Source: Chitinophagaceae bacterium (GTDB lineage Bacteria; Bacteroidota; Bacteroidia; Chitinophagales; Chitinophagaceae). From it: a stretch of 11,234 nt of DNA. How positions within the stretch are numbered: position 1 is the first letter of the stretch; the number at the start of each line of letters is the position of its first letter. This document shows, piece by piece, positions 1 to 6,047 of this stretch. Below the pieces are notes generated by a model. That model did no database searches. It worked only from the letters and a program-made list of their open reading frames with translations, and was not told where the DNA came from. The stretch covers positions 1 to 11,234 of the forward strand of contig JAOQAL010000290.1 of assembly GCA_025963615.1 (NCBI GenBank). The letters run 5' to 3'. Made by a program: the position numbers and the translations under genes.

Positions 1-1
1 T

Positions 2-757
2 GACAACTACTTGGTTTCGGGAGTGTATCAACAGGTGATGACGGGTGACTACCTGGATCATCTTCTGGCCCTTGATTATTTAAAGGATTCTTCATTAAAG
101 AACAGGAAAACATACCGGATAGAAAAAATTTCAAGTGTGTACACCGGAAATGTAAAGCAATTTGCACTTTCAAAAGCTATGGAAAGAAAATTCTACCGTT
201 CTGAAAACCTTGAAGAGCTGGATGAATTCAAGAAAATTTTCCAACCTTATCTTGATAAACTCACAAACAAACAATTCAAAGAAAAACTGGATACCTTTTA
301 CTTTAAAAAAGCAAACGCACTGGTAAAGTTTCGAACAGGCAAACCGGCCGTTAATTTTACGCTGGAGGATATGGAAGGAAAAAGTTTTAGCCTTGCTGAT
401 TTTAAAGGCAAAGCAGTATATCTTGATTTCTGGGCAAGCTGGTGTTATTCATGCCGGGTGGAAACACCCCACCTGCAGGCACTTTATAATAAGTACAAAA
501 ATGATGACAGGGTAGTATTTATCAGTATCGCCGTGAATGACAGAATGGTGGAATGGAAGAAAGCAATTGAAATAGATAAACCGGGCTGGTTACAGTTAAA
601 AGATAAGAACGATTTGGCGTCAAAAGCTTACGCAGCAAACCTCATTCCCAAGTTTATATTAATCGACAAACTGGGTAATATTGCAACGTTTGACGCACCA
701 CCGCCGAGTGATATTGTCAACGTCACCAGGTTAATTGATGAAGAAGTAAAAAAGTAA
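2..757 (+). CDS. TlpA-family thiol-disulfide oxidoreductase (5' partial)
   Basis: C-terminal part of a thioredoxin-fold protein of the TlpA/AhpC-TSA group, expected to reduce or shuffle disulfides in the periplasm of Bacteroidota. The frame is open to the left edge (Asp-Asn-Tyr precede the first possible TTG at 11), so the true start and any signal peptide lie outside the window. Counting from the TTG, about 105 residues of helical, charged sequence precede the thioredoxin domain. That domain opens at GKPAVNFTLEDMEGKSFSL (about 110-128) and carries the redox motif WASWCYSCR with Cys145 and Cys148. The cis-proline is Pro213 in LIPKFILIDK. The N-terminal helical extension is usual for Bacteroidota TlpA-like proteins of roughly 400 residues or more. 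Confidence in the family is high; the substrate cannot be read from the sequence. Confidence 0.92.
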   Translation, partial: DNYLVSGVYQQVMTGDYLDHLLALDYLKDSSLKNRKTYRIEKISSVYTGNVKQFALSKAMERKFYRSENLEELDEFKKIFQPYLDKLTNKQFKEKLDTFYFKKANALVKFRTGKPAVNFTLEDMEGKSFSLADFKGKAVYLDFWASWCYSCRVETPHLQALYNKYKNDDRVVFISIAVNDRMVEWKKAIEIDKPGWLQLKDKNDLASKAYAANLIPKFILIDKLGNIATFDAPPPSDIVNVTRLIDEEVKK

Positions 758-767
758 TCTTAATTTT

Positions 768-867
768 CTACGTGGTTCAAAACCGGTCAAATTGTAATGA
801 GAAATAAGAAATTAGAAATAAGGAATGAGAAAGTAATGAGCTGGGCATTGATTTTATCATCATTCTC
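768..867 (+). repeat. ~100-bp direct repeat, copy 1
   Basis: Begins CTACGTGGTTCAAAACC and runs through an A/G-rich stretch (GAGAAATAAGAAATTAGAAA) to ATCATCATTCTC. By eye it matches copy 2 at 943-1042, a constant offset of 175 bp, with about nine mismatches and no gaps. It starts 11 bp after the stop of the TlpA-like gene. No protein-coding pattern is visible. Confidence 0.9.
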
Positions 868-952
868 AACCACATAGACACAGAGGAAACATAGTTTTTT
901 TTCTGCTGTTTATCTATGTGTTTTCCTATGTGCCTGTCTTTCCTATGTGGTT
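868..952. repeat. imperfect palindrome built of CACATAG/CTATGTG units
   Basis: The left arm AACCACATAG (868-877) is the exact reverse complement of CTATGTGGTT (943-952). Inside, CACAGAGGAAACATAG (879-894) pairs imperfectly with the segment CTATGTGTTTTCCTATGTG (914-932). The right arm holds three CTATGTG copies (914, 926, 943) and about 10 extra bases (CCTGTCTTTC). The loop contains a run of eight T. As RNA or single-stranded DNA it could form a long hairpin. The right end of the palindrome overlaps the start of direct-repeat copy 2. No transposase gene is present, so a MITE-like or interspersed intergenic repeat is possible but unproven. Confidence 0.75.
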
Positions 953-1042
953 CAAAACCTGTCAAATCATAATGAGAAATAAGAAATTAGAAATAAGGAA
1001 TGAGAAAGTGATGAGCTGAGCTTTGAGTTTATCATAATTCTC
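943..1042 (+). repeat. ~100-bp direct repeat, copy 2
   Basis: Begins CTATGTGGTTCAAAACC and ends TTATCATAATTCTC. It is about 91% identical to copy 1 at 768-867. The first part doubles as the right arm of the palindrome. The remaining stretch 1043-1279 before the next credible start codon is AT-rich, and I see no gene or clear promoter in it. Confidence 0.9.
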
Positions 1043-1279
1043 GGCCGGCAGTTTTTTTATGCACATTAAAACTGACGATGTTGAAATACGCTATATTTAC
1101 TAAACCTCTATAATCTCCCAGAGTTGAGCATAAATATTACTCCGGTTTAAGTGGTGGATTTTCAATCAATTTCCCCTTTCACACAGTTAGGCTTTTTAGA
1201 ATTTTCACGACTTATGTGTCGGCTGCTGATAAATATCCATACAGGGGGTATGATTTGTCAATTCTCAAAACCAGTTGCC

Positions 1280-1486
1280 ATGATCAAATCAACTAAGCAA
1301 ATCTGCGAAAAGTATTTATTTGATTGCCTTTATAAATTAAAGGTTGAATTAGAGGAATCTTTTAAAAGGGATGAGGAGTTTGAAAAAAAGAGAAAGATAC
1401 TATCCAGAATAAGAGAAATAGAAAAAGAGATTGCTGAACAAATAAAAGGTGCTTATGCAAACAGGAGAAGTCAAACCATCTCGTAG
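1280..1486 (+). CDS. small charged coiled-coil protein (hypothetical)
   Basis: Encodes 68 residues from the ATG at 1280; function not recognised. Residues about 19-56 are one long amphipathic, highly charged helix (KLKVELEESFKRDEEF, then KKRKILSRIREIEKEIAEQ), predicted as a coiled coil. There is no signal peptide or membrane segment. The frame is open upstream to a GTG at 1151 and an ATG at 1250, the latter preceded by AGGGGG only 1-2 nt away. I prefer 1280 because the upstream residues do not look like this protein family, but the start is uncertain. The protein resembles the convergent neighbour encoded at 1709-1972 over KRD..FE.KRKI and IEK.I.E. A hairpin/T-rich terminator follows at 1531. 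That similarity, plus helix-like composition, is the main evidence for a real gene. Confidence 0.55.
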   Translation: MIKSTKQICEKYLFDCLYKLKVELEESFKRDEEFEKKRKILSRIREIEKEIAEQIKGAYANRRSQTIS

Positions 1487-1530
1487 TCTATAAATGATAA
1501 TACAAGCGGATCACACCGCTCGGAGTCCGG

Positions 1531-1557
1531 GCCCCTATTCTTAGGGGCTCTTTGTTT
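1531..1557 (+). terminator. hairpin terminator after the small coiled-coil gene
   Basis: Stem GCCCCTA / TAGGGGC with loop TTCT (1531-1548), followed by TCTTTGTTT. It lies 45 bp after the stop at 1486. A second weaker hairpin, AGCGG-ATCACA-CCGCT, lies just upstream at 1505-1520. The T-tract is interrupted, so efficiency is uncertain. Confidence 0.6.
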
Positions 1558-1708
1558 GGAAGCTGGCAGTATTTTTTAATAAAATATTTTAGTCGTCGTG
1601 CGGGACAGGATGCCAGCAATCGCCCAGTTTAACGACCGGTTTTTTTACTTAGTATTGTTTGTGGAATTCTTAACCGTTGATGGACAAAAGAAGGAATATC
1701 CAATTACA

Positions 1709-1972
1709 TTATTTAACTGGTCTGTCGTTCGGTTGATTTGCTGTTAAAGCAGCCAATTCTTCTTTGAGTTCAGTTATTCGCTTTTCAATATCTTTCAACT
1801 GGAAACGTATTTTCCTTTTAACTTCCAGCGTGGCATCCCTTCTCACACAGTCGCTGTATTCCAAAGTTTTATTCGTTAGCTCGACCATCAGTTTATCTAA
1901 AGCCTGAAGAATTTCTAATCGTCCCATCATTACATTTTTAAAAGTGATCGAACTCGTATGGGCAAGCCTCAT
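1709..1972 (-). CDS. small charged coiled-coil protein (hypothetical)
   Basis: Up to 87 residues from the ATG at 1972; alternative starts are Met15 and Met16, giving 72-73 residues. Function not recognised. From about residue 19 to 75 it is a single charged helix with heptad character (LQALDKLMVEL, then VKRKIRFQLKDIEKRITELK), ending in a short polar tail (TANQPNDRPVK). There is no signal peptide or membrane segment. It aligns with the convergent gene product at 1280-1486: KL.VEL near the start, then (K/R)RD...E..KRKI and IEK.I.E. The spacing between these blocks is seven residues longer here. The two genes converge, separated by about 220 bp with a hairpin terminator. The shared pattern supports both as real genes. 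Role unknown; a homo- or hetero-oligomerising small protein is the cautious inference. Confidence 0.6.
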   Translation of the reverse strand: MRLAHTSSITFKNVMMGRLEILQALDKLMVELTNKTLEYSDCVRRDATLEVKRKIRFQLKDIEKRITELKEELAALTANQPNDRPVK

Positions 1973-2205
1973 GCTTGTTTAATGTGTGGCACCAATCCTA
2001 TTGTTTATTTACCGGTTCAGTAAGATGTGAGTTAATAGGAACAGTCGCTTATCCGTTGACTCCTTATCAGGTTAATGGTAATTAAAAATACGATTTTTAT
2101 CTTGCCCATAAAATATGAAATGCAAGGGTGCGCTCCGGCGATCAGTCTTGGTCCTTGTTCCATTATTTTAAGATTGATGGCTAAGTAAATGACTACAAAT
2201 AATAC
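1973..2205. other. intergenic region between two minus-strand genes
   Basis: A 233-bp stretch between the stop of cphA and the start of the small coiled-coil gene. No credible gene or RNA is visible. It contains an 11-bp direct repeat, TTACCGGTTCA, at 2009-2019 and again at 2206-2216, the second copy covering the cphA stop codon. Only a weak A/T hairpin (AAAAAT-CGT... at about 2084-2098) could end cphA transcription; no strong terminator is evident. Confidence 0.5.
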
Positions 2206-4845
2206 TTACCGGTTCACATCGTGTAGTTGAGAGGATTTCAATTCAGTGTTTTTCGCCTCTGTAAGGAAATCAATGCTTTTTTGGATTTCTTCACTGCAGG
2301 CAATGATCAATGCCCCTTTTAATGCATGCTCCATAGCGTATGCGAGTGCTTCAATCTCGTCGGAAACAATCACTACCTCTTTTTTTGAATTGACTTTGTG
2401 TATTCCCTGCATGAATTGATTGTTGATATCTTCATTCGTCCGGCCCCTACCATCCTTATCATGACGGATGATAAGTTTATCGAATATCTGAGCTGCGTAA
2501 AATCCCATTGTCTGGATATCTTGATCCCTTCTATCACCCGGGCAAGCGATAATCCCGATCTTTTCAGAAGAGTTCACTGATTTCACGAACTCTCCAAGCT
2601 GAATTATTCCGTCCGGGTTATGCGCATAATCAATTATTACATTATAATCTTTGAACTGAAAGATATTCATCCTGCCGGGGGTTGTTTCTGGTCCGGGGAT
2701 AAATGATTGGAGACCCCGGCGAATACTCCTTATATCGAAATCCCTGATTGCCGCTGCTAAAATAGCCGGTAAAATATTTTTAATCATGCTGATCGCGCGT
2801 CCTTCCAATGTAAGTGGAACGTCTTTAACCCTGGCAACACGCACGCGCCATTCGCCCTTCCACAGCGTAAAGTATCCTTTTTCAATCACCACGGCGAGAC
2901 CGCCTTCATCGCAATGCGATCTTACACGGGGGTTATTTTCAGATAAACTGAATAGCGCAATATTACAATCAAGACTTTCTCTTATACCATAGACAAGGTC
3001 GTCATCCGCATTAAGAATAGCATAACCTGCGATCATGGTGCTACGGGCAACCACTCCTTTCACTCTAACCAATTGGTCAAGGGTATTGATATCATTTAAT
3101 CCCAGGTGATCTTCCGTAATATTTGTTATGATGCTGATATCACATTTATCAAATGCCAACCCTGACCGGAGAATGCCACCCCTTGCACATTCAAAAACGG
3201 CAAAATCTACTATCGGATCACTTAGTACAACTTCTGCGCTTGAAGGCCCGGCGCAGTCCCCATGAAATATAATCTGGTCGTTGATATAGATACCATCCGT
3301 AGTCGTATACCCCACGGTATAACCCTCTTGTTTCGCAAGATGAGAAATCAGTCGGGTGGTAGTAGTTTTGCCGTTTGTGCCGGTAATAGCGATGATCGGA
3401 ATCCGGCAAGGACTCCCTTCGGGATATAGCATTTTTAATACAGGTTCCGCGACATTTCTTCCCTTGCCTTTGGTAGGTGCGAGATGCATGCGAAAACCGG
3501 GGCCTGCATTAACTTCAATTACAGCCCCGTTGGATCTGTTAACGGGAAAAGTAATATCCTCTGCTATCATATCCACGCCGCAGATATTGAGATTCATCAG
3601 GCGCGCGGAACGTTCAGCCAGTGCAATATTAAAAGGGTGTACCAGATCGGTGACATCCGTGGCCGTACCCCCGGCGCTCAGATTAGCGGCATCTTTGAGG
3701 AATAAAATCTCACCTGATGGCAGGACTGAATTCAATTCCAGGTTTTTCCCTTTGAGAATATCTTCCGTTATTGAATCTATTTCAATAAACGTTAGCACTT
3801 TTTCATGCCCCTGCCCGCGGCGTGGGTCGCTGTTTATACGATCTATCAGTTCCTGTATTGTCGAATGATTATCGCCAATGATCATGGCCGGAGTTCTTCT
3901 TGCAACAGCCTGAAGTTTAAAATCGATTAACAGGAACCTGTAGTCATGGCCATTTACAAATCTTTCCACGATTACGCTATCCGAAAATTCTTTGGCTTTC
4001 CAAAAGGCCTTTACCGCTTCTTCTCCGGAACGGATATTAATTTTAACAGCCCGTCCATGATTGCCATTAACCGGTTTAATAACCAGCGGAAAGCCCGAAT
4101 CATTCATCACTTTTCTTAACTCTGCCTCTGAAGAAACAACTGAACCTTCCGGCACCGGAATAAAATTCTTAGACAATATATTCCGGGTGTCATTCTTGTC
4201 CGCAGCCAATTCTACCCCGATGGTACTGGTTGTAGAAGCAGTCGTAGCGCATATCATTTTTTGATGCTTGCCCTGTCCGAACATAACTAACGAGTTCGCG
4301 TCAATCCGTTTATAAGGAATATTTCTTTTTTTGGCTTCGTTAATAAGAGAATTAGTACTGGGGCCAAAGCCTTCATTTTTCTTTATTTGAACCAATTTGT
4401 TTATGTCTGGGGAGATATCATAATTTTCGTTTCGAGCCAACGTCTCCGCCATCCTGACTGCAGCTTTCGCAGCAAATATTCCGGCATTTTCCAATTGATA
4501 AGCAAACACAACATGATAGATCCCTTTTTTACCAGTAGACCGCGTCCTTCCAAATCCGCAGGGCATTCCTGCTACAGTTTGCAGTTCAAGGGCAATATGT
4601 TCTACAACGTGTCCCATCCAGGTTCCTTTCCTCAAACGTTCGAAGAATCCACCCGGTCTGTTTTCCGAACAGCGGTGGTCAAATAGGGATGGCATTAACG
4701 CTTCGAGCCGATCCGTAAACCCGTCAATCACATGGGTCGGCCGGTGCTCCAATTCCTGCAGATCAAGTTTGACTTCGATTAATTGCTTTCGATAAGTAGA
4801 CCAATAGTTCGGTCCTTTTAGAACCCTCATTTCCAACAGTTCCAT
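2206..4845 (-). CDS. cphA: cyanophycin synthetase
   Basis: Makes cyanophycin (multi-L-arginyl-poly-L-aspartate), a cytoplasmic nitrogen/carbon reserve, by ATP-dependent addition of Asp to the backbone and Arg to the side chain. At 879 residues it is of normal family length. The N domain (about 1-160) opens with VLKGPNYWS and holds GTWMGHVVEHIALELQ, with His79, Glu82 and His83 at the positions described for the primer-generating hydrolytic site in cyanobacterial CphA. The ATP-grasp domain (about 161-475) has VIKPVNGNHGR, VERFVNGHDYR and IEVNAGPGFRMH. The Mur-ligase-like domain (about 480-870) has the P-loop ITGTNGKTTTT (487-497), FECARGGILRSGL, NITEDHLG, TPGRMNIF and DYAHNPDG (739-746). The start at 4845 fits family length, with 16 residues up to PNYWS as in cyanobacterial CphA. 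The frame is intact. No cyanophycinase or isoaspartyl peptidase gene is adjacent. Confidence 0.97.
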   Translation of the reverse strand: MELLEMRVLKGPNYWSTYRKQLIEVKLDLQELEHRPTHVIDGFTDRLEALMPSLFDHRCSENRPGGFFERLRKGTWMGHVVEHIALELQTVAGMPCGFGRTRSTGKKGIYHVVFAYQLENAGIFAAKAAVRMAETLARNENYDISPDINKLVQIKKNEGFGPSTNSLINEAKKRNIPYKRIDANSLVMFGQGKHQKMICATTASTTSTIGVELAADKNDTRNILSKNFIPVPEGSVVSSEAELRKVMNDSGFPLVIKPVNGNHGRAVKINIRSGEEAVKAFWKAKEFSDSVIVERFVNGHDYRFLLIDFKLQAVARRTPAMIIGDNHSTIQELIDRINSDPRRGQGHEKVLTFIEIDSITEDILKGKNLELNSVLPSGEILFLKDAANLSAGGTATDVTDLVHPFNIALAERSARLMNLNICGVDMIAEDITFPVNRSNGAVIEVNAGPGFRMHLAPTKGKGRNVAEPVLKMLYPEGSPCRIPIIAITGTNGKTTTTRLISHLAKQEGYTVGYTTTDGIYINDQIIFHGDCAGPSSAEVVLSDPIVDFAVFECARGGILRSGLAFDKCDISIITNITEDHLGLNDINTLDQLVRVKGVVARSTMIAGYAILNADDDLVYGIRESLDCNIALFSLSENNPRVRSHCDEGGLAVVIEKGYFTLWKGEWRVRVARVKDVPLTLEGRAISMIKNILPAILAAAIRDFDIRSIRRGLQSFIPGPETTPGRMNIFQFKDYNVIIDYAHNPDGIIQLGEFVKSVNSSEKIGIIACPGDRRDQDIQTMGFYAAQIFDKLIIRHDKDGRGRTNEDINNQFMQGIHKVNSKKEVVIVSDEIEALAYAMEHALKGALIIACSEEIQKSIDFLTEAKNTELKSSQLHDVNR

Positions 4846-5059
4846 ATAAGCTGATTGATGTTAAATTATAGAGTATGGCAGTCCCCGGTTTGAATCCTGA
4901 AAAACATTTTTAATACGTAATAGTATTTAAAAAACAATGCCAGAAATTTTACCATGTTTCGTACCCGGGAATTTTAAAGCCTTGTGTGCTGGCCTGCGTG
5001 AGTTCCGGACAATTCATAGTGCAAAAAATCAGGACTAACTATTGCAACCATCAAAATAA

Positions 5060-5067
5060 TAAATTTG
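5060..5067 (+). promoter_or_regulatory. Bacteroidota-type -7 element upstream of the 85-residue gene
   Basis: TAAATTTG fits the TAnnTTTG consensus exactly, 40 bp before the GTG start at 5107. A TTG occurs at 5042-5044, but its spacing (15 bp) is shorter than the usual 19-23 bp, so the -33 element is not convincing. The rest of 4846-5106, which also holds the cphA upstream region, shows only a short inverted repeat, AATAC-GTAATA-GTATT (4912-4927). Confidence 0.45.
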
Positions 5068-5106
5068 TTTAGTTAATTTTATTATTTAAAGCTTAAAAAA
5101 ATCCGG

Positions 5107-5364
5107 GTGGAAGATCACATCAAAGATTTGGAAAACGTGCGTAAGGAATATGATCAATTTATGAGTTGGTTTCGTGAAAATCATCTTGAATTTTTCGAGA
5201 AATATGCGGAAAATATATCAGCCCCTTTTAGGCCCGGAGGCGGTATTAAGATAAATTCAAATAATAATATCGGTGTGGCTGAACAGGATGAATTATATAA
5301 AATCGCGAATTCATTTTACCAGATTAAGGATTTACAAAAAGGCAATAAATCAAGGCGACGATAG
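5107..5364 (+). CDS. small hypothetical protein
   Basis: Encodes 85 residues from a GTG at 5107, or 67 from the ATG at 5161; not recognised as any family. The N-terminal half is a charged helix (MEDHIKDLENVRKEYDQFMSWFRENHLEFFEKYAENI). A glycine/asparagine-rich linker follows (FRPGGGIKINSNNNIG), then a second short helix (EQDELYKIANSFYQIKDL) and a basic tail ending KSRRR. There is no signal peptide or membrane segment. The gene stands alone, divergent from cphA (starts about 260 bp apart), with a matching -7 element upstream. Composition looks protein-like, but short length and lack of a known family keep confidence moderate. The 218 bp that follow, to 5582, are AT-rich; I see no gene there. 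Confidence 0.5.
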   Translation: MEDHIKDLENVRKEYDQFMSWFRENHLEFFEKYAENISAPFRPGGGIKINSNNNIGVAEQDELYKIANSFYQIKDLQKGNKSRRR

Positions 5365-5582
5365 CTTATCATGTTCTTAAGATTTTACTGGCCACCGTCT
5401 GGCAAATTCGTTTTGAAAATTTCGGTTAGATAGGTTATTAATTAAATTCTAATTTTATAGAAATATTACAATTATATATTCTGATATAATTTATGATTCT
5501 TGCCTCCAAGAATTCTTACATGCTTTAATCCCACCTACTGAAAGCATTATTCCTGCGCTATCTAACGTATAAAATTTTTTTT

Positions 5583-6047
5583 ATGAGAAAAAATATTTTT
5601 GTACCTGCTGTAAGGGATAGGGTAATTGAGCGTATAAGTAAACTTTCCGCGGGATCGGCTCCAAAATGGGGAAAGCTTTCATCCGCTCAAATGCTCAGGC
5701 ATCTGACTGAAGCCTGCCGGATGGCAGTTAATGAAATTGATATTCCCGATCAGAGCAATCTGTTGACGCGAAGCATTGTAAAATGGCTTTTTTTGAACAA
5801 TGTGAAACCTCCTGGACGTGAAAAAGGAAAAATCAAAACATTTCCACAAGTTGATATTATTGCATCAGGTATTTCTGTTTCAGACATTGACCACGAAAAG
5901 GAAAATTATTCGGCAATTATAAACAGGCTGATTAATTCAGAAAACCTGAATCCTAAACATCCTCTTTTCGGTAACATGAGCAGGAATGACTGGGGCTATC
6001 TTACTTATGCACATGCCGATTATCATCTTACTCAGTTTGATGTGTGA
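5583..6047 (+). CDS. DUF1569 (DinB-like) protein
   Basis: A 154-residue cytoplasmic protein of the DUF1569 family, a branch of the DinB/YfiT-like four-helix-bundle metalloproteins. It shows both family signatures: WGKLSSAQMLRHLTEACRMA (29-48), with His40, and HPLFGNMSRNDWGYLTYAHADYHLTQF, with His144 and His148. His40, His144 and His148 are placed like the DinB metal triad. The biochemical role of this family is not established; some DinB relatives are thiol-dependent transferases. The ATG at 5583 is preceded by a T-run and has no Shine-Dalgarno sequence, as is common in Bacteroidota. The stop overlaps the start of the cyclase gene in the sequence GTGTGA, pointing to translational coupling and one transcription unit. 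Confidence 0.88.
   Translation: MRKNIFVPAVRDRVIERISKLSAGSAPKWGKLSSAQMLRHLTEACRMAVNEIDIPDQSNLLTRSIVKWLFLNNVKPPGREKGKIKTFPQVDIIASGISVSDIDHEKENYSAIINRLINSENLNPKHPLFGNMSRNDWGYLTYAHADYHLTQFDV

Noticed and set aside
777..965. Minus-strand open frame of 62 codons
   Set aside because: It lies wholly in the direct repeats and palindrome; the translation simply reads repeat sequence and has no family features.
1562..1617. Inverted repeat GCTGGCA / TGCCAGC
   Set aside because: Seven-base arms 42 bp apart with no extension of pairing; likely chance in an AT-rich spacer.
3356..3868. Long plus-strand open frame (170 codons) inside cphA
   Set aside because: Antisense to the conserved ATP-grasp/Mur-ligase junction of cphA; the low-complexity Ser/Pro/Leu translation is typical of a shadow frame.
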